The notes under the pieces: model-generated
The model's database searches: none
Seen by the model: the letters and a program-made list of their open reading frames with translations, nothing else
Told to the model about the DNA's origin: nothing
Made by a program: the position numbers and the translations under genes
In this document: positions 59,819 through 64,000 of the stretch, piece after piece
How the letters are laid out: every line of letters starts with the position of its first letter
Position numbering within the stretch: position 1 is the first letter of the stretch
Assembly (NCBI RefSeq): GCF_009912395.1
Contig: NZ_WNDO01000005.1
Span: forward strand, 160,539-224,538
DNA: 64,000 bases
Direction: 5' to 3'
DNA from: Luteibacter sp.
GTDB taxonomy: Bacteria > Pseudomonadota > Gammaproteobacteria > Xanthomonadales > Rhodanobacteraceae

Positions 59819-62382
59819 GTAGATGCCTCTTCGGTGGGTGGAACGGCGGGTGCGGCGACGACGGGCTTGCAGACGGCTTCGGTCATGCGCAGGCCGCGCT
59901 CGTCGGTGGAAGCGGGGACGGCGTAATCGATACGGCATTGGCCGGTGTCGTCGTTGCCGACGATCAGGTGATGGTGGTCGCCCTGTACGCGGACGATGCC
60001 GCCCTGGCTCACGGCACCGACCAGCTCGCCGGCCTCGTTGCGGACATCGCTGCCGAAGGGAATCTCGAGCGGCCCATCGGGTGCCACGGCGCGGATGTAC
60101 ACCGTGGTGTCGATTCGCGTAGCGAAGGTCATATGCACCATGGCGCCCGCGGTAGGCACCACGCGCTGGCTGGTCTGCAGCAGCTCCACGTCGTGCGACA
60201 GACCCTGCGGTTCGATGCTGACGCTGTTCCAGCGGTAAGGCGTGATCTGCGGTAGCACCGCGAATCCGTTGCGAGCGATACGCGAATCACCCTGGCTCAG
60301 GTGGGCACCGCGCGCACCCTTCGCCTCGACCAGCACGAAACCGTCGCTGATCGTCGGGCTGAGGTTGATGCCACCGCGGTGGGCGACGATCGCACCGGTT
60401 GCACCGATGGCCGTCGTCGTCGCGCCCTGCGAATGCGCGGCCATCGCGCTCCACTGGGCCAACGCGCTGCGATACGAGGAGCTGGCGTAGTACGCCGCCG
60501 CGTCACCCCGGGTATGCGCTGCGCCCAGGCTATAGCTGAGCGCGCCACGTTCGCCCGCGCTGCCATTGATCGAGGCCTGGCTGCTGGTATCCCGACGGGT
60601 GCGCTGCACCGAAGCATTGATGTTCGGTGCCCGGGAGGTGCCCCCGAGCGGCATGCTGAGGGTGAACTGCAGGCTGTTGTCGTTACGGCCGGCGATATCG
60701 CGGGTGCGCATCGCCGATACGCTGTAGCTGGCCGATCGGATGCTGCTCTGGAACCCGAATTGGTAGTCCGTCTGCGTCCCCTGGCTGCCCCAGTAGCTGA
60801 CATGGCCGCCACTGAGAAACAGCGAGCTTCGCTCACCCACACGCTGCGAAAAATTGAATTGCAGGCGCCGCTTCGCGCGGGACACCGTATAGGTATTGAT
60901 GGGGTCGCGCTCGTTCCGGACCTGCGCGGTCTCGGTCAATGTATAGAAGCCCTCGGTGCTGTAGCGATAGGCGGCCAGGCCAAAGTTCGTCCCGCTGCCG
61001 GCGAACGTACGCTGGTAGTTGAGACGCAGACTGCTGCCGCGATGGCGCTCTCGACGCAGCAAGGTGGCCCGCGCAAAGGTGACGTCCGCACCGAACGCGC
61101 CCCAGCGCGTATTGATCGCGCTACCGGCGAGCATGGCGGTGTAATCCTTGCTGGCCTGCGCACCACCGATCAACGTCAGGTAGTTGTTCATGCCCCGCGC
61201 CCAGGTGCCCTCCGCGAACACGGGCTCGCGTCCGCTCCCATAAGGCATGCGAAGCCGGCCCGCCGTCGCGCTGAAGCGCGTCACCCCTTCGCGTAGCGCC
61301 TGCGGCACGGCGGCGAAACTCACGGTGAAACGCTGTTCGCGCCCATCCGACTCGTAGACGGTCACCTCAAGATCGCCGCCGTAGCTGGTCGGATACAGGT
61401 CGCTGATCTCGAACGGACCCGGCGCGACCGACACCTCGTAGAGCACATAACCGTTCTGGCGAACGGTCACACGCGCTTCCGTGGAGGCCATGCCCCGCAC
61501 GACCGGGGCGTAACCGCGCAAGGCATCCGGCAGCATGCGATCGTCGCTGACCACCTGCGCGCCGACAAAGCCCACGCCTTCGAAAAGCAGGCCGTTCGTA
61601 TAGCTCTCACCCACCAGAAGCTGCGCACGCCATGAAGGAATATCGCGCTCGACGGTATTGGTGAACGACTGGTAATGTCGCCCGCGTCCCGTGTTGTATT
61701 GCATCGAGCCGCGATGACGCAGGCGCCATGCGCCCAGGTTCAGGCCACCCATAAGGCTGGCGTAGGCATTGGTATCGCCACGCGTACGCTGGGCGTTAAA
61801 GGTGTAGTTGAGAAATGAAGCGGTGTCGCCGTAGTTCCAGAGCACGGGGTCGACGTAGCCACGCGCCTCGCGAGCCAGTGCCGCCTGCGGAATCGTGAGG
61901 TTCAGACGTAACGCGTGGCTGTCGTAGGTCACGGTGGCGTCGGGTATCGTGGCGCCAAGCGCCACGCAGCCCTGTGAGTCGGCATGGGATCCGGTAAGAA
62001 GCTCATCCTTCACGCCGGCAACGCGCAGCAGTTCGGGCGTGATGCAGGCAGCGGCATGATCCGGTGTGCCCGAGGCGACAAACAGGATCTCGCGACGATC
62101 CAAGGGCGTGCCATTGACGACGATATCGAGAAGCTGCGGTCCGGGTTCGACTGGATTGCCGTCGGCATAGCGCGCCAGGTCGATGCTGTCGCCATCCATC
62201 AGGAAAGCGCTGTTGAACGAAATCGCGGCGCCGGATGCTGCGCTGGCATCCACGGCACGTGCCGCGAGAGGCACGCAAGCGGCCATGGCGAGCACGCAGG
62301 CGATAGCCGCCGGAAGCGGTCGATGTCGGTTGGTGGCTGGGTAACGGCCAAAGCCTCCCCTTGCCCCCTTTTTCACAGGCAT
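59815..62382 (-). CDS. Outer-membrane fimbrial usher (FimD/PapC family)
   Basis: 855 aa from the ATG at 62382. After a signal peptide (PAAIACVLAMAACVPLAARA), the N-terminal domain has ISFNSAFLMDGDSIDLARYA, and the large barrel contains GVGFVGAQVVSDDRMLPDAL and APVVRGMASTEARVTVRQNG. VAPGPFEISDLYPTSYGGDL is an usher signature. The C-terminal domains have VVPTAGAMVHMTFATRIDT and end with CRIDYAVPA-like residues before VCKPVVAAP. It secretes and assembles all subunits of this operon. First gene of the unit. Confidence 0.93.
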   Translation of the reverse strand: MPVKKGARGGFGRYPATNRHRPLPAAIACVLAMAACVPLAARAVDASAASGAAISFNSAFLMDGDSIDLARYADGNPVEPGPQLLDIVVNGTPLDRREILFVASGTPDHAAACITPELLRVAGVKDELLTGSHADSQGCVALGATIPDATVTYDSHALRLNLTIPQAALAREARGYVDPVLWNYGDTASFLNYTFNAQRTRGDTNAYASLMGGLNLGAWRLRHRGSMQYNTGRGRHYQSFTNTVERDIPSWRAQLLVGESYTNGLLFEGVGFVGAQVVSDDRMLPDALRGYAPVVRGMASTEARVTVRQNGYVLYEVSVAPGPFEISDLYPTSYGGDLEVTVYESDGREQRFTVSFAAVPQALREGVTRFSATAGRLRMPYGSGREPVFAEGTWARGMNNYLTLIGGAQASKDYTAMLAGSAINTRWGAFGADVTFARATLLRRERHRGSSLRLNYQRTFAGSGTNFGLAAYRYSTEGFYTLTETAQVRNERDPINTYTVSRAKRRLQFNFSQRVGERSSLFLSGGHVSYWGSQGTQTDYQFGFQSSIRSASYSVSAMRTRDIAGRNDNSLQFTLSMPLGGTSRAPNINASVQRTRRDTSSQASINGSAGERGALSYSLGAAHTRGDAAAYYASSSYRSALAQWSAMAAHSQGATTTAIGATGAIVAHRGGINLSPTISDGFVLVEAKGARGAHLSQGDSRIARNGFAVLPQITPYRWNSVSIEPQGLSHDVELLQTSQRVVPTAGAMVHMTFATRIDTTVYIRAVAPDGPLEIPFGSDVRNEAGELVGAVSQGGIVRVQGDHHHLIVGNDDTGQCRIDYAVPASTDERGLRMTEAVCKPVVAAPAVPPTEEAST

Positions 62383-62615
62383 GTCGTGCACCGGTCGTTC
62401 CGTGGTGTTCGTTTTGAAATCGGCCCTGAAGGCCGATCGCACGCGTCGTCAGAAACGAGGCGTGCAACGTCCCTTGTCACGCACCTCCCGATGCGCGTCG
62501 CGTGTCGTTATCTACGAAGTGATCATTCCCCGACCGGGCGCTCGGCCCGATCCCCATGCCAGCGTGGTGTCCGGCGTTGAGGGAAAGAGTAGGGCTTAGG
62601 GGAAATTCTTAGCTA

Positions 62616-62631
62616 TTAGGAGTTGTCCTAA
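62616..62631. promoter_or_regulatory. Palindrome resembling an RcsB-type box, upstream of the usher
   Basis: TTAGGAGTTGTCCTAA has perfect 6-bp arms. TAGGAGTTGTCCTA matches the enterobacterial RcsAB box (TAAGAATATTCCTA) at 10 of 14 positions. It lies in a short AT-rich block 234 bp before the usher start. Regulation by an RcsB-like protein is an inference. Confidence 0.4.
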
Positions 62632-62814
62632 AATCACACTCGATTGAGACGTAATGTGACGGTGTGCACGTTTGGTGCGGTTGGTTTGGATTCGCCTTGT
62701 TTTTTGTGTGCGATGGACGTATGGACGTCCGTTGTTCTGGTGGGATGCGGTCAGTCGCTGCGCGACTCGTGTGTTGAGCGGCGTTCGCCGCCTTGCGCTC
62801 GGAGGTTGCGTTGA

Positions 62815-62942
62815 GCCCCGGACGGGTTGGCCCTTGGGGCCTTCGGCGCAGTCCTTCGGAGCGGGCCGTTGCCGTGGTTTGAATATCCGTACGTTACGCG
62901 GCCCTCTGCTCAGGCGGCCCCAAGGGCCAACCCGCCCGGGGC
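62815..62942. repeat. 27-bp inverted repeat with 74-bp spacer
   Basis: Arms at 62815-62841 and 62916-62942 match at 26 of 27 positions; the right arm contains GGCCCCAAGGGCCAACCCG. The spacer is GC-rich and has no gene. The structure could be a remnant MITE or a stable RNA hairpin. Confidence 0.85.
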
Positions 62943-62993
62943 GTGCAGGGTGAGGTGCATATGGAAAGGGCGAGGCAACCTACAAACCCCCTC

Positions 62994-63560
62994 ACGTCGT
63001 TCCAGCGCACGCTGGAACCCAGCGCGATGCGATAGGTTGTCGCGAGTACGTCACCTACGTAAACGCCGATGCCGCGTCGTCGCAGTACTGGTAAACCGAG
63101 GCGGTGGGTTCCGGCCTGCACCGGAACGACGGAGCACTTCGTCGCACCGGCGCAGGCCGGTGCCCCGGCGATGCATCCGGCTATCGCATCCCACCTCTTG
63201 TAGGAGCGCGCTTGCGCGCGATTCCGCGCAGCGGGCCAGGTCATCGGCACTGCTTGATCGCGCCCCACGTCGTTCCAGCGAACGTTGGAACCCAGCGCGA
63301 TGCGATGGGTTGTCGCGACGACGTTGCCCACGCAAAAGCCGATGCAGCGCCGCCGCAGTGCTGGCAAACCGAGGCGGTTGGTTCCGGCCTGCGCCGGAAC
63401 GACGGAGCACTTCGTCGCACCGGCGCAGGCCGGTGCCCACGGCGATGCAACAGGTTGTCGCGAGCACGTTACCTACGTAAAAGCCGATGCAGCGTCGTCG
63501 TGTTGCTGGTGAACCGAGGCGCTGGGTTCCTGCGTGCGCAGGAACGACGGTGAGGTAACT
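62994..63560. repeat. Tandem-like copies of a ~190-bp non-coding repeat
   Basis: Copy 1 spans about 62994-63164, copy 2 about 63267-63437 and a partial copy 3 about 63441-63560. Shared pieces include ACGTCGTTCCAGCG, ACCCAGCGCGATGCGAT, GGTTGTCGCGA, AAACCGAGGCGG and GGTTCCGGCCTGC...CCGGAACGACG. Each unit contains a short palindrome (TTCCGGCCTGCGCCGGAA). Copies 1 and 2 are separated by a REP core. Confidence 0.8.
63199..63222. repeat. Single REP core
   Basis: One copy of TGTAGGAGCGCGCTTGCGCG followed by CGAT, without an inverse partner nearby, inserted between repeat copies 1 and 2. Confidence 0.85.
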
Positions 63561-63673
63561 TTTGAGAATCCTTCCATAGGCAAGCACGCACGTAATTTGC
63601 TACCGTGCTCGCGTTGTTTGCTGTTTCATGTCACGTGTCGGCAAACATCCATCGCTCGTAAGCGGTAAGAAGC

Positions 63674-63733
63674 GCGGGCCGCAGGTGTTAGAGCACCTAC
63701 GACCCGCTAACCAAATCAACTTAGAGGAGTTGA
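63674..63733 (+). promoter_or_regulatory. Two-hairpin leader of a short ORF
   Basis: Hairpin 1 pairs GCGGG (63674-63678) with CCCGC (63703-63707) and, inside, AGGTG with CACCT around a TTAGAG loop. Hairpin 2 pairs TCAACT (63716-63721) with AGTTGA (63728-63733) around a TAGAGG loop that contains the Shine-Dalgarno-like GAGG. Both loops share TAGAG. It ends two bases before the ATG at 63736. Likely controls translation of the small ORF. Confidence 0.6.
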
Positions 63734-63735
63734 CG

Positions 63736-63825
63736 ATGGCTAAGCCAAAGTCTAAGGCATTCTCACACCCACCGCCCGACCCACGCGGTCCACGGACGTC
63801 CCGGAGCCCCTCCGGACGCGGCTAA
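63736..63825 (+). CDS. 29-aa basic, Pro-rich short ORF behind a structured leader
   Basis: An ATG at 63736, with GAGGAG 7 bp upstream, opens MAKPKSKAFSHPPPDPRGPR and a short Ser/Pro/Arg-rich rest. I do not recognise it. Good ribosome-binding site and the elaborate leader argue that translation matters. It could be a leader peptide, a small toxin-like or regulatory protein, or the start of a mobile cassette; neighbours beyond the window would decide. Confidence 0.5.
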   Translation: MAKPKSKAFSHPPPDPRGPRTSRSPSGRG

Positions 63826-64000
63826 ACGCCCGGCCTGTCCGCTTTTCTCATGGCATTTCCCTCCGCCGAACCTCCCGGCGCGTAGCGCCGTGGGCGAATG
63901 AGAACATCGGACAGTCGGACCTTGTGAGATCGAACCGCTCGAGTCGATGAGGGGCACGGCCGTTGGCGTGCCCCGCTCGGAAGCGGTGGATGAGGATTTG
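63826..64000. other. Window end, structured but without a clear gene
   Basis: Contains a perfect 8-bp stem (GGGGCACG at 63951-63958 with CGTGCCCC at 63967-63974) and several short paired elements (CCGCTCGGAAGCGG). I see no gene start that I can support. A structured RNA is possible, but nothing diagnostic is visible. Confidence 0.35.

Larger units (their letters stand above)
62640..63735. other. About 1.1 kb largely non-coding, repeat-rich
   Basis: No open frame here looks like a gene; all are short and cross repeats. The left part holds a 27-bp inverted repeat, the middle three partial copies of a 190-bp direct repeat and one REP core, and the right part the structured leader of a short ORF. 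It may be a breakpoint or integration zone between the fimbrial operon and whatever follows. Confidence 0.6.

Noticed and set aside
62994..63560. CRISPR-like array
   Set aside because: The repeats are about 190 bp long, few and imperfect, without short regular repeats and unique spacers, and no cas genes are near.
63628..63825. 65-codon ORF containing the 29-aa ORF
   Set aside because: Its upstream part runs through the leader hairpins; the ATG at 63736 with GAGGAG is the better start.
1..64000. tRNA or rRNA genes, prophage, complete insertion sequences
   Set aside because: I found no tRNA-like cloverleaf, rRNA segment, transposase or phage structural gene that I could support by reading; only REP-type and other short repeats are seen.

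Overview
The window looks like chromosome of a high-GC gammaproteobacterium of the Xanthomonadales, most like Rhodanobacteraceae (Luteibacter/Dyella type). Three things point that way: GC-rich housekeeping genes with strong G/C third-position bias, many REP palindromes with the core GTAGGAGCGCGCTTGCGCG, and a surface-glycan locus directly next to etfA. In Xanthomonas the hypervariable LPS locus is known to lie between metB and etfA. The genus is inference; no rRNA is present.

Region 1 (1-18.9 kb, all minus strand) is one tightly packed glycan operon with many 1-4 bp start/stop overlaps. Transcription starts with a HAD-UbiA fusion, then a DprE1-like oxidase and a DprE2-like reductase. These three are the enzymes that make polyprenyl-phosphate-D-arabinofuranose in mycobacteria. 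Next come an epimerase, two UDP-galactopyranose-mutase-like FAD enzymes, GtrA, three GT-C-like membrane proteins, a CDP-6-deoxyhexose branch (RfbF, RfbG and a reductase/epimerase), a GtrB-like GT2, a flippase-like membrane protein and a methyltransferase cut by the window edge. One GT-C gene is frameshifted at a 7-C tract. I infer a lipid-linked arabinofuranose (or related pentofuranose) plus CDP-6-deoxyhexose system that decorates O-antigen or another surface glycan.

Region 2 (19.0-26.8 kb, minus) holds etfB-etfA, a large double-GT4 glycosyltransferase, a 78-aa linker ORF, another GT4 and ETF-ubiquinone oxidoreductase. Glycan genes therefore lie on both sides of etfBA.

Region 3 (27-54.4 kb) is mostly housekeeping: amidase, AlkB-like dioxygenase, an MCE/ABC lipid-transport operon, gcvT and gcvH, an interrupted MetJ-like gene fused to a histone-H1-like tail, a TonB-domain protein, a serine hydrolase, an MFS-type carrier, a CBS protein, mtgA, hslO, a GAF-GGDEF-degenerate-EAL protein, an exported hypothetical, an ECF-sigma/anti-sigma/DUF4097 operon whose sigma gene carries an in-frame TGA, pckG, a TetR regulator with palindromic sites, an alpha/beta hydrolase and fadE. 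REP pairs sit mainly between convergent genes.

Region 4 (54.5-62.4 kb, minus) is a chaperone-usher fimbrial operon: usher, four pilins, chaperone and two tandem adhesin-like subunits. The last part (62.4-64 kb) is largely non-coding, with inverted and direct repeats and a structured leader in front of a 29-codon ORF.

The most notable items are the arabinofuranose-donor module in a Gram-negative O-antigen-type locus, the MetJ/H1-tail fusion broken by TGA, a second in-frame TGA in the sigma gene, and the structured leader at the right edge.
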